Assembly (NCBI GenBank): GCA_016617785.1
Contig: JADILM010000001.1
Span: forward strand, 4,216,001-4,280,000
Origin: Sporobolomyces roseus
Taxonomy: Eukaryota; Basidiomycota; Microbotryomycetes; Sporidiobolales; Sporidiobolaceae
Length of the DNA stretch: 64,000 nt
Direction of reading: 5' to 3'
Made by a program: the position numbers and the translations under genes
Part shown: positions 35,976 to 45,620 of the stretch, piece by piece
Layout of the letters: each line of letters starts with the position of its first letter
Numbering within the stretch: position 1 is the first letter of the stretch
Notes under the pieces: model-generated
Told to the model about the DNA's origin: nothing
What the model saw: the letters and a program-made list of their open reading frames with translations, nothing else
Database searches by the model: none

Positions 35976-37593
35976 CTATAGACCAGCTTCGAGATCAGTC
36001 TTGTTGATCTTCGCAGCTGCCATTCCTCCCATGGGAAGTCCGACTCCAGCGCCTAAACGAGAGAGGAAACTGAAAGTCAGCGAAATGCAAAGGGAGATTT
36101 GTGAGAAAAGTAGAAAGCTTACCCTTTCCAGCTCGGCAAGTCTCGACGAAATCTCCAATCATGTGAATAGTATCGAGGGGTCCACCTGTGATCGAGACAA
36201 GACTACTTAGTTTAGGGACGAGATAGCGAAAGAAAGGAAAGAGGAGCAGGAAACGTACCAGCAGATTCAGGATGGAATTGAACTCCCCAAACTCGCTTGC
36301 CAGAAGCTTCGGTACTCTGTAACCACGGAACGATCCTCATCAGCAATGCATAAATGAGTGCTAACTCGGAAGGTTCGCTTACCTTGACACCTTCGACTGA
36401 AGCATCGTTGGCGTTGAGGAAGAAAGGTTCCCAGTTCTTGGGGAAAGGATCGACGAGTTCGAGAGCGTATTGATCTACGTTGTTTGAAGCATTGAGTCAG
36501 CGAAAAGGAACAAGGATCAAAGAAAGAGAGACAGTGAAAGCTCACGGTTTTGGGAGGTAACGTAAACTCGACCAGCTTTGATGTTACCACTGTTGGCGAG
36601 TGCGAGAACAGGTTGGTTGTGTCCTCGATTTCCGAACCTCATTCGATAAGCTTCCAATCCAGCAGCCAATCCGATGACTTGATGACCCATGCAAATACCG
36701 AAAACTGGTTTCTCCCACTGATCTATCGTCGTCCTCAAGTTGACTGCAGCCTCCATGCAGTGTTTTGGGTCTCCAGGTCCGTTCGAAAGGAACAATCCAT
36801 CGAATTGATCTCGTACTTTGTTGAAATCGTAGTTCCAAGGGAAGACGGTAACGGAAGCTCCACGTTTAGTCAAGGCTCGGAGGATGTTGGCCTTGGCACC
36901 GAAATCGAGGAGGGCGATTTTGACGTCTCCATCAGGGTTCAAAGTATAAATTTCTCGAGTCGAAACTTGGTCGACGAGGTTCTCGACGGCGGGATCCCAG
37001 TACTCTGAATCTTGTGGTCGGACTTCGTGTCCGTTTCCTACGGCGAGTTTCGAAAGGGTTGAACCACGGTTTCGGAGGAGAGTAGTAATCGCTCGAGTGT
37101 CGACTCCAGTGATACCAGGTACTCCGTGTCGATCACACCACTGATGAAGCGATTCGACTGCTTGGTAGTGACTGTACTTCTCTGCCAAGTTCGTAACGAC
37201 GATACCAGCGCATTGAATACCGTTCGATTCGAGCATGACGGGAGGTCCATTGGGAGAAAGGTTTTCGGGAGCGAAGTTGTCGGGGACACCATAGTTTCCG
37301 ACGAGAGGAGTGGTGAAGACGAGGAATTGTGATCGATAAGAAGGATCCGTCATTGATTCAGTGTAAGAGGTGATGGCGGTAGAGAAGACGGATTCTCCAA
37401 ATCTCGAGATGGGAGCACCGAACGCTCGACCTGTGAAGGACTCTCCAGACTTCAGGTGGAGGGTAGCGGGAAGGTCGGGGTTGTGAGGGTTCTCAGATTT
37501 CGGAGAAACGGTTCCATTTGCGAGGGTTCGGATGAGTGAAGGGCGAGCAACTCGTTTGAGAGCGGGAAGGGTAGGTCGAAGGAGCGAAAGCAT
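35976..37593 (-). CDS. CPA1: Carbamoyl-phosphate synthase small (glutaminase) subunit, arginine-specific
   Basis: Hydrolyses glutamine and passes ammonia to the large subunit for carbamoyl phosphate synthesis, first step of arginine biosynthesis. Exons complement(join(35976..36052,36123..36185,36259..36316,36383..36474,36546..37593)), 445 aa. Residues 1-30 (LSLLRPTLPALKRVARPSLI) form a basic amphipathic leader, consistent with mitochondrial import. Then the CarA N-domain (LHLKSGESFTGRAFGAPISR, MTDPSYRSQFLVFTTPLVGN, GVPGITGVDTRAITTLLRNR) and the class I glutamine amidotransferase: GDVKIALLDFGAKANILRAL, LFLSNGPGDP, the nucleophile loop PVFGICMGHQ, NRGHNQPV, and GVQFHPESAGGP with catalytic His and Glu. 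A Gly/Met-rich C-terminus follows. Very confident. The upstream region carries a 34-codon uORF, see separate entry. Confidence 0.97.
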
Positions 37594-37631
37594 CGTCGGT
37601 GAAGAATGGATTGGGGAGGAGAGTGGGTTAT

Positions 37632-37736
37632 TTAGGATTGAGCGGTTTGTTTCGAAACGGCAGAGTACTCGAGGCTGTTCGAGGGAAGAGAGAAGGAGAA
37701 GCGAGGAAAAAGATAAGAGATTGTGATGAGCGACAT
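37632..37736 (-). promoter_or_regulatory. Candidate upstream ORF in the CPA1 leader
   Basis: A 34-codon ATG-initiated frame ends 39 bp before the CPA1 ATG. In ascomycetes, CPA1/arg-2 leaders encode the arginine attenuator peptide that stalls ribosomes when arginine is high. The peptide here (start MSLITISYLFPRFSF) does not show the attenuator's Asp-Tyr...Ser-Asp core, so it is only a positional candidate. It may be chance or part of a leader intron. Confidence 0.3.
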
Positions 37737-38394
37737 CTTTTTCCTTCTGGCTCTTGAATAAGGGATAGAGCTACTCACTAATCTAAACGGGTTTCTCCGT
37801 GCCAACAAATCACTTGCCTGCAGTCACATCGAGAGAGATAACGTGTTCTAGTCAGTCGGATTGAAAAACCAAGATTGACTCTTCCCGCCTCGACAGGAGC
37901 TCCTAGCGAGCAAGACCTACATGCACAAGTTTGATAAGGAGTAGAAGTAAGAAGAGTGCGGCCTTGAATGGGCGCTAGAGAGCTGAGTCGAGATTAGAAC
38001 GTTGTGGTTGAGGAAAAGAGACGAATCCCAAAAATTTCATTGACTCCCTCTCGCACGAAATCCAAAAGTCCTCTTTTGGCATTCTCTACCCATGGAACGA
38101 TACAGCGAAGAGATTGCGAGGACCAAAAAAAAAATGGTATCCGTCTAACGAAGGAAGTAAAATGTCAAATATGTGAGCAAAAATCTATATGATAGTGTTA
38201 TACGTAAAAGGAGTGCGAGGGCGTGATACAACAGAAGTCTAATATGGGGAATGCCGAAGGAAGAAGAGCAGCTTCCAACGAAGTAAAGGGGAGGCAGAAG
38301 ATTATGAACAGTTTGCGAAAATCTAAAAGGTCGATGTTTACAGTAGGTTGTGGAAGACGGTGGGATTGTCCATCGAGCGAATAGCCTGAGTCGT
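37737..38394. other. Intergenic between CPA1 leader and the TRP-like gene
   Basis: About 660 bp holding the CPA1 promoter and the 3' flank of the ML/TRP-like gene. It is A/G-rich around 38100-38340. No supported gene. Confidence 0.4.
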
Positions 38395-41300
38395 CTAGAA
38401 TCGTTCGTTGAAGTGGGAGGTGGCTATCGGAGGTGCGACAGGTGAAGAGTTGGCGGCTTTGAGGTGAGATTGATCGTTGTTACCTAAAGTCATTGAACTT
38501 CTCGTGAATGGTCTTTCCTCCTCATTATCCCTCAGCTGTTCACTACTCCCTCTATCTACACTATCCCTCCTCGCGTCGTCGACATCGCGATTCGTGGATT
38601 TCTCTCGCATCTGCGAGCTCATGAGAGGAGGAGCGTTTGGGTTGTAAGAGGTATCGTTCGGGTTGTAGCCGGCTCGAGAAGTGCGTCGACGAAGCTTGAT
38701 ACCGCGAACGAGGAAGACGATGAGTTGAACGAGGTCGATCATGAGGAGGATGAAGAAGAGAATAACGAGAACTGAGATGATCACTGCTAGTACCGCACCA
38801 ACTGCGACACTGTGAAGCTCACAAGATGCCACATCAGTTCGGTGTAACGAGAGATGAGCGAGATCTAGAGAACTCACCGAATGATCTCGTTCAATTCGAT
38901 ACTTTCGTTGAAAACGATCAAAGCTCCAGCGACAACGACTCGCCAAATAGCGAGGAAGATGTGAGTGGCATTCGAGCTCTTGTCGTCGTAAGGTGTCCAG
39001 ATGCAGAGGGCGAGGAAGAGCAGAAATTGAATGACGAGTAGAGCGACAGATTGAGTCCATCCCGATGACTACGATCAGAATCTCGCATCCTATCAGTTTT
39101 TTGCGAGAAGGGATAGGCAGAAACTCTGAACGTACATGAGCGAAAGCGACGAATAGAGCAGTAACGAAAGGAACGAGAACCAATTCGATCATTCCGAACC
39201 ACCATCCTCTCCCTTTCCAGTGATCCCTCTTTCTCCCACTTGTCTTTCGACTCCTACACTTGTACGCGTTCCACAGCGGTGCATAACTAGCTCCTCCAAC
39301 AACGAGTAATTCACCAACGGCTAAATCTTCAGCTTGTCTTCGCTCGGCTTTGAGTAAGGGTTTTTTCGAAGGATTGGGAGTGATGAGTTGAGCAGGTTCG
39401 GCGGGAGTTGGGCGGAAGGGAGAGGAGTAGAGAGGTGCGTGAGGTCCAGCTTCGACAGTGTCGTAGGATGCAGGAGGAGTACCAGAGTCGTGTCGCCATG
39501 CTCGTCGAGCAAGAATGAAGAGTCGGAAAGAGAGGAATAAGAGAGCTGCTCCGACGCAGACAACAGTGAACACTGAAAGAACGATTGGTGCGTAGGACTG
39601 CGCGCATGATTTCAATTAGCTTCGGAACCGACTCGATTGAAAGAGAGAGAATGAGAAAACTCACGTCGGTGGTTCCAATCGTCCATTGGTAGAACGTGAA
39701 CAAAGCGAGAGGATACCAGGCGACGAGGAGTAATCTCAGACTTCCCGCTCTCAGGACACTCATGAACGGACCACTTCCCCTCCTGCTCATTCCTTTCCAG
39801 CCTACTCCTTTCCAACCCCTCTTCTCCTCCTCGTGCGTGACTTCCAATCGCTCTCCTCGCTTCAAAGCTCGTCGTTTGGCGAATGATGTTAGGGCGACCC
39901 AAAAGATTGCACCGATCAAGGCGAGGGCGAGAACAATTGCCATGAGGAAAAGGAAGTTGATGAAAACTGTCATGAAAGCGTTATATGGTGACATGTCTCT
40001 GTGTGCCGACAAACATTCTGATCAGCTCTGTTCGAATGGAGCGATAGAGAGGAGAGCGACTCACAGGTTGACTAAAGCGTGAGGAATTCCATAATTGACT
40101 TCGTTGATCGTATCTTGTTGTTGAACGTCCGGGATCGCAATCGCCGAAGTAGTCACTTGTTGTCTCTTGACGAAGCGGTGTACCATCTCTCCACCTTTTG
40201 ACCTCGTAAACGATTCACCAATCTTCTCAAACAACGCATTCGTAACCTCCAACATCGACGGTACTTCTCCTCCACTCGCAATCACACTCCTCCTCACCCT
40301 ATTATTATTATTATTATTCGTCCTGAAGATTCCCTGAACCGCTTTTGTCCCTCCCACGAGATCCCTACTACCCGCCAACCTAGTCAAATTCCCTCCCGTT
40401 CCATTCCTCAACGAATCAATTCCTTCTTGGATCGGAGTTTCCCTGATCAACCCCAAAGCGAACGCGAAGTTCGCAGTGAATGAATCGTAAATGATTGGAT
40501 AATCGAGCGAGAGGATTCCGGTCGTCGCCGTGAATTGTAACAAATTCGTCAGGAGTAAGAGTCGTTCTTTTCGGCGAGCTAGCGAGGCCCAAACGGCGGG
40601 GGAGAGGGAACCGTGTGCGAGAGAAGTGAGAGCGGCAGTTGCGGGTGGATAGACGAGGGTGCCGACGAGGAAGAATAGGATTGAGAGTAGGACAGAACCG
40701 ATTGCGAGTCCTCCTAATGCCCAACTGACTGAACTCCAGCGAACAGTCTTGCCGTTCGACAAGTCGACCCTCAAACATGCAGCTTCTGAATTATCTCCAA
40801 CTCGTAATAACCGCACTGTTTCAGTCGAAAAAGTCAGTTCATGCTCTCGAATTGAGGAAAGAGTGAGTGAAAGCGTACCGAAAGCGGTAGCTTCCAAATC
40901 AGGGATCAAGAATCCAATGCCAGGTATATTGATACTATCCGTCACGGCAGCGGGTAGAGGGATCGTAGCGGATCCAACGAAATCGTACTGAGGTAGAGGA
41001 CACAACACTCCATTGAGAAGCTCGCACAGATTGAGAGTGGTATTGACGGCGCTGATACCGTAGGCGTTGAGTTCTAGGTTGAGGATCGCATCTGTTTGCG
41101 AAGAAGAGGGAGAGGAAGGGAGGGAATGTGCGAAATTGAGTTTCAAGGAGGGAAGGAGGAAGGGGAGTTTGCGATGGAGGAAAGGATTGAGTCAGCTCGA
41201 TAGATGGCTTGAATACTTGAAATGCGTTTCCCAACTGCGAAACGAGAGGTAATTCCCTTCATCGAATCTCCACTCTCCTCTCCACTCTCGCTACTCCTCT

Positions 41301-41801
41301 GACTCGCTCCTTCTACCCTATAGCAATATGAGCTCTCCTCTTCCCTAACATCTACCTTTGAGTAGACAGTCCAATTCGTAACGTGATTTTCTGCTTGTCC
41401 CCTTCTCCAGTTTTTTCCCATTCAACATTTTCGGGGTTCGTGTCCAAGATTCGGCCAAACGCTTACTTAGATTTGGTTCAACAGAAGCGGCACTACATCG
41501 TACACATTGACTTAGCTGCCTTTCCGTACGAGTTCGAGAGTAGAGGAGAGAAACTTACGAGATATCGAAACTGATTGATTTATCTGTATCATCGTACTCT
41601 AACAGGAACTTTTCTACTTCTATAGCTCTAGATGGTGAACAATATGATACTGCACTTGCATCTGTTGCAATCGAGTGCGTGAGTGAGGATGAGAGAGAGG
41701 AGAATGAAAGCGAGGGAAAAGAGGAACTAACAGAATACTTTGTTTTCTGCAGACACTAGTCGAGTAGTCAAGAGTAACAGGAAAGGGAGCAGTCGCCGCA
41801 T
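38395..41801 (-). CDS. ML-like domain plus TRP-type membrane protein (flavin carrier/Pkd2-like)
   Basis: Fungal FLC/Pkd2 family: secreted ML-like lipid-binding domain fused to a TRP-like membrane domain; members affect calcium, cell wall and FAD/heme transport in the ER or plasma membrane. Exons complement(join(38395..38809,38878..39068,39136..39597,39665..39998,40065..40815,40879..41091,41467..41492,41559..41661,41732..41801)), 854 aa. Signal peptide MRRLLPFLLLLTTRLVSA. ML domain: VFYASAVSYCSPSRAIEVEK, SISFDISAASVEPNLNAILN, TLNLCELLNGVLCPLPQYDF. A luminal loop contains a six-Asn run. Then helices including WALGGLAIGSVLLSILFFLV, FMTVFINFLFLMAIVLALAL, YAPIVLSVFTVVCVGAALLF, WWFGMIELVLVPFVTALFVA and AVLAVIISVLVILFFILLMI. 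The tail is Ser/Arg/Asn-rich. One intron (41092..41466) is 375 nt, much longer than its neighbours; exon 3 is only 26 nt. Confidence 0.9.
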
Positions 41802-42041
41802 TCAATTTGATCTCGAGGTAGCGAGGGTCGTGAAAGAGTCAAAGGTTGAGGTTGAACGACAAGAACAACTTTCTCATCCCATCATCGATTTCTCGATTTC
41901 TCAATTTCTCAGCCGACGCTTCCGAAACATTCGCAACACTTGAATTTCGCAAGCAATCTTTACCCAAGAGCGCAGGTCTGTCTCGTGATTCGAGACGAAT
42001 GAACGCATATATAATAGCAACACACTACTCCCACAAAAATC

Positions 42042-43537
42042 CTATAATTTCCCCTGTAATTTCCTTTCCCTCTTCTCCTCCTCCTCGAGTCTCTTCCTCT
42101 CCCTCTCCCTCTCCCTCCCTTCCTCCCTCTCCCTCTGTTCCTTCCTACTCTCCTTCCACCTCTTGTCTCTCCTCGCAACTTCCCCTAATTCTCTCCCATC
42201 CATTTGTCCCTTAGCTTTCATCTCAAATTCAGGTTCCCTCTCACTATCCAACAACACTTCCCAAAATCAGCTTTCACCGTACATCACTGAGAGAGATAAA
42301 AGTGAAGAGTGCGTACTAAGCGATCCTAGCTACCTGAATCAAGATTTCTGCCGTAACTCCAGTAATCGCTTCTCCTTTCGGTCGTTTATGAGTTCCCACC
42401 AACTCGAACGAATGAAACCTATAATCTTTGTCTCCATACCATTTGTAATCTTCATAGGAATGATATCGAGGTGCGTCGGAAGAGGGGGGGACGGGGTGAG
42501 GGAAAATGGGAGCGACAGGATCGGAGAGGAGGAAACCTTCGAGTGGGAAAGAGAATACATCTTCTACTTCATCTTTCGATAGTTCGGGCTGTGTATAGGA
42601 GAGAGAGTATTGAAAGGATTTGTTAGTGTGTGTTTTTCTGAGAGGGGAAGAATGGGGAAAGATGGACGGACTTTGAGAGAGTAATCGAGAATTAAGACGA
42701 CGACGGGAGTTACGAGAGTTAGGTTTCGCATTAGTAAAGGGGGAAGAGTGCATAGGTATCGGATTCGAGTCGTATCTATTGGTAGTCCGACTTCTTCGAA
42801 AGCTGTTCATTGACGAACTAGGATCAGAGAGAGGTTGGTGAGAGAGAAAATGAGAAAGCAAAAAGAATAGTACCTTCTCGTCGAGCTGTCGCTTCGAGAT
42901 TCATATCTATCATCGCACGAGTGAAGGACGGTCAGAAATGGAGAGGACAGGAGAAGGACAGCGGGAGAGAGAACGAAACCTGTAGGATCCATTTTACCTC
43001 CTGGTAAAGCGACTGTTCGTATGCCTCCTAAACCCCATCAGCATACTACATTACCGCAGATCGACGAGAGTGAAACATTGCGAACCTTGACCTGGCTAAA
43101 ACTCGGTGTGTCACGTCTGAGGATTAGTTGCGAAACGTCGAGCTTGTAACTTCACTCACGAAAGTTCTCAAACTCTTTGCTCTAGTCGTCAACAATACAT
43201 TCAAATTCTCTCCCGACCTGCTCAGATCCTTGTCGTCAGCTGGGCGAAAAGCAATGAGGAGTTGACCCATGAAGTTGAGGTATTCTTCTCACCTATTACC
43301 GAATAAACAAACCAATACGGCAGCTCTCCCATAATGACCGTCTCTGTCAAACTCTTTCGTATCCGTCTTCAACGGCTTAGGTGGTTTGTAAGTTGCTAAA
43401 TTCGAGATTGCTCGAAGGGAACGAGACGAGAGAGGGGAAATTGAAGAGAGGGACGATTCGGACGAGGTGTTTGGAGCGTGTTGTTCGGTTGAGCTGTAGG
43501 AGTTTAGGTAATCATCTGATGAGGTGGAACGAGGCAT
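42042..43537 (-). CDS. PCD1: Nudix hydrolase, coenzyme A diphosphatase (PCD1/NUDT7) type
   Basis: Peroxisomal-type CoA pyrophosphatase, cleaving CoA or oxidised CoA to 3',5'-ADP and phosphopantetheine. Eight exons: complement(join(42042..42243,42317..42588,42672..42802,42874..42906,42980..43012,43086..43095,43160..43217,43293..43537)), 327 aa. Core: AAVLVCLFGNRSGENLNVLL, TTRAKSLRTFPGQVALPGGK, MDPTDMNLEATARREAFEEV and GLP. The REAFEEVG Nudix box and the UPF0035-like L..HPG.VaLPGG motif are intact. After it come VVVLILDYSLKPELSKDEVE, VFSFPLEGFL and GEAITGVTAEILIQVARIAY, matching the C-terminal half of the family. A basic/acidic tail (REREEGREREREREK) extends the protein; I see no C-terminal PTS1. 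The PGQ residues lie on a 10-nt microexon flanked by good splice signals. Divergent with ALG13. Confidence 0.88.
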
Positions 43538-43643
43538 TGGAGGAGAGGGAGAGAGAGTCGGAGATGAAACTGAAAGAGCCGAAAGTCGTTTGCTCTCTCC
43601 CTCTCTCTTGTCACTCGATCAAAGACTAGTACTAGAGAGTGAG
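43538..43643. promoter_or_regulatory. Short divergent promoter, Nudix / ALG13
   Basis: Only 106 bp separates the two start codons, so the genes must share core promoter DNA. Purine/pyrimidine tracts (GAGAGA) present; no TATA box seen. Confidence 0.55.
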
Positions 43644-44344
43644 ATGGACAAGACTCTCTTGTTGACTGTCGGATCAACAGAGTTCTCCACATTGGTCGAA
43701 TCATTCTTTCATCAAACCTTGATCAATCAACTCTCGTCATCACTCGCAATCACTTCGATATACGCTCAGGTAGGCAACAGTAGATTACCTAATGGATGGG
43801 AGATTGGTGTGTGCGAGGTAGAAGCGATCAAGGTGGAAGTGGTGAGGTTTACGCGAGATTTGGAGAACAGAGTAGCTGAATCAAACGTTGTGATCAGTCA
43901 TGCAGGTCAGTCTAGCAGTCTCACGATACAGGGAACGCTGAGATAGCTGACTTTGAAGGTACTGTTTCGACTGACAGGCGCAGGATCGATTCTTTCATTC
44001 CTTCGACCTCTTTCAGCTTCCTGTGTTCCTACAAGTAGACGATTGATTCTAGTTCCAAACGATACATTGATGGATTCACATCAGAGTGACCTGGCAGACG
44101 AGATGGAGAAATATGATTGTATTCGAATCTGTAGGGATCCAAAGTGAGTCGTCGATTCTCGTCTTCTCTATCTTCGAGATCTAGCGCTGATAGAACGGAG
44201 ACGCGTCACAGAGAGCTTCTCAAGACGATTGAGAATTTGGGAAAGGAGGAAGAGCGGAATAGTCGAGAGGGAGACGAACGATTTCCGGAATTCGACAAGA
44301 CGAAAGTTCAGACAATCTCGAATGAGACGCTGGGATACGTTTGA
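43644..44344 (+). CDS. ALG13: ALG13, catalytic subunit of UDP-GlcNAc transferase
   Basis: With the membrane anchor Alg14 it adds the second GlcNAc to dolichol-PP-GlcNAc on the cytosolic ER face (N-glycan assembly). Exons join(43644..43905,43978..44143,44212..44344), 186 aa, normal length. N-terminus LLLTVGSTEFSTLVESFF matches the family TVGtT.F..L. The GT-B C-terminal signature is present: VVISHAGAGSILSFLR and LILVPNDTLMDSHQSDLADE, which bind UDP-GlcNAc. The C-terminus (ISNETLGYV) is the short tail through which yeast Alg13 docks to Alg14. The start at 43644 is chosen over an in-frame upstream one because the family begins right at the glycine motif. Confidence 0.94.
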
Positions 44345-44522
44345 GCAGCTCCTTTATGCGTATCCGATCTTGCGAGGCGGGTAAAACTCAGGACTGAGGG
44401 GAACAGGTACGTCGGCATTCTTTCTCAGATTTGGCTTCTTCTGCCTAAACTGGTGTTTTGAGTCCGGAGGTACAGCTCAACCTCTGCCCAACACGATCAG
44501 CTACAGTCGTCAATCCTTGACG

Positions 44523-45516
44523 ATGGGATTCTCGCTCTCCACCGTCGACAGCTCTCTCGAAACCCACACGAATTTGGTCGTTTACAGAGGACATCGAGAA
44601 CCAGTCATGGACGTGGAGTGGGGTCCGAGAGGAATCTATTTCGCGAGTGTTAGTAGGGATCGAACGGCTAGGCTATGGATTACGGACAAGATTCATGCGG
44701 TGAGAATCTTTGCTGGTCATTTGAGCGATGTCAATGTGCGTTCTCTACTCTCCTCCTCATCTCTCCTCCGTCGGATCGATGAGCTAAATGAAGTTGGTAC
44801 GATGCAGTGCGTTACTTTCCATCCGAATTCGCTTTATATCGCTACCGGTTCTTCAGATCGAACTTGTCGATTATGGGACGTTCAGAAAGGAATGTGTGTC
44901 AGAGTGTTTGTCGGACATCGTGGAGCAGTCATCAAGGTCAAGATTAGTCCAGATGGTCGATGGCTAGCTTCAGCGGGTACGTTTCCACCACACCTCGCTA
45001 CATTTCACGAGATTCGCTCAATCGACTCGTTTCCTTTGACAGGCGACGACAATTTGATTCATCTATGGAACCTCTCCTCCGGTACCCTCCAGAAGACTTT
45101 CACCGGTCACACTTCCTCGATTCATTCCCTCTCCTTCTCCGTCGAATCGACCGTTCTCCTCTCCGGTTCAGCAGACGAAACCGTTCGAGTTTGGGACGTT
45201 CTCTCTCCTCCCCCAGAACAAGAAGGAAGCACAGCTTTGGTCGACGTCAAGAAAGCGAGAAGGGTGAATGCGCTCGGTGGAAAGAAGGATCAGATGAAGG
45301 ATTCGAAAAGTTTGAATGCAGAGAGGGAGAACGGCCCTTGGTGAGACCCTCGCTCTCCCTTTCTCTCTCAATCGGGCCGTGTGAGCTTATACAGTCGCTT
45401 GTCCCAGCCCCGATCTTCTCGCTACTCTCGCCACGAAACGAACACCAGTACTCGAAGTCAAGTTCTCGCCGAGGAATTTGGCTCTCGCAGCGGGAGCTAT
45501 GATTGAATCTTCGTAA
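44523..45516 (+). CDS. TAF5: TAF5 C-terminal WD40 fragment as a stand-alone gene
   Basis: WD40 half of TAF5, a TFIID/SAGA scaffold subunit, without its N-terminal LisH/NTD2 region. Exons join(44523..44735,44808..44976,45043..45340,45408..45516), 262 aa. Recognisable TAF5 repeats: THTNLVVYRGHREPVMDVEW, FASVSRDRTARLWITDKIHA, RIFAGHLSDVNCVTFHPNSL, ATGSSDRTCRLWDVQKGMCV, WLASAGDDNLIHLWNLSSGT, TGHTSSIHSLSFSVESTVLL, SGSADETVRVWDV, and the family-typical ending CPDLLATLATKRTPVLEVKF then SPRNLALAAGAM. About five propeller blades remain of seven. Only ~178 bp separates it from the ALG13 stop, so the missing half cannot be hidden upstream. Frames and splice sites are intact, so it may be expressed. It could be a partial duplicate, a split TAF5, or a decaying copy. 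Confidence 0.8.
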
Positions 45517-45620
45517 CTTTCAAGTGAAACACAGAAAGTATATGCAGTACTACTTGGGGTTTGAGTCTACTTCTTCAGCATCTTGTGACAAACCTTGACT
45601 TCCCGAGGTTTCGACAGTAT

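Noticed and set aside
41143..41421. Minus-strand ORF of 92 codons within the ML/TRP-like gene
   Set aside because: It lies inside an intron whose flanking exons (VEPNL|NAILN) match the ML domain precisely.
44517..44522. Upstream TTG as start for the TAF5-like frame
   Set aside because: The ATG at 44523 is the first AUG in frame; nothing supports a TTG start.
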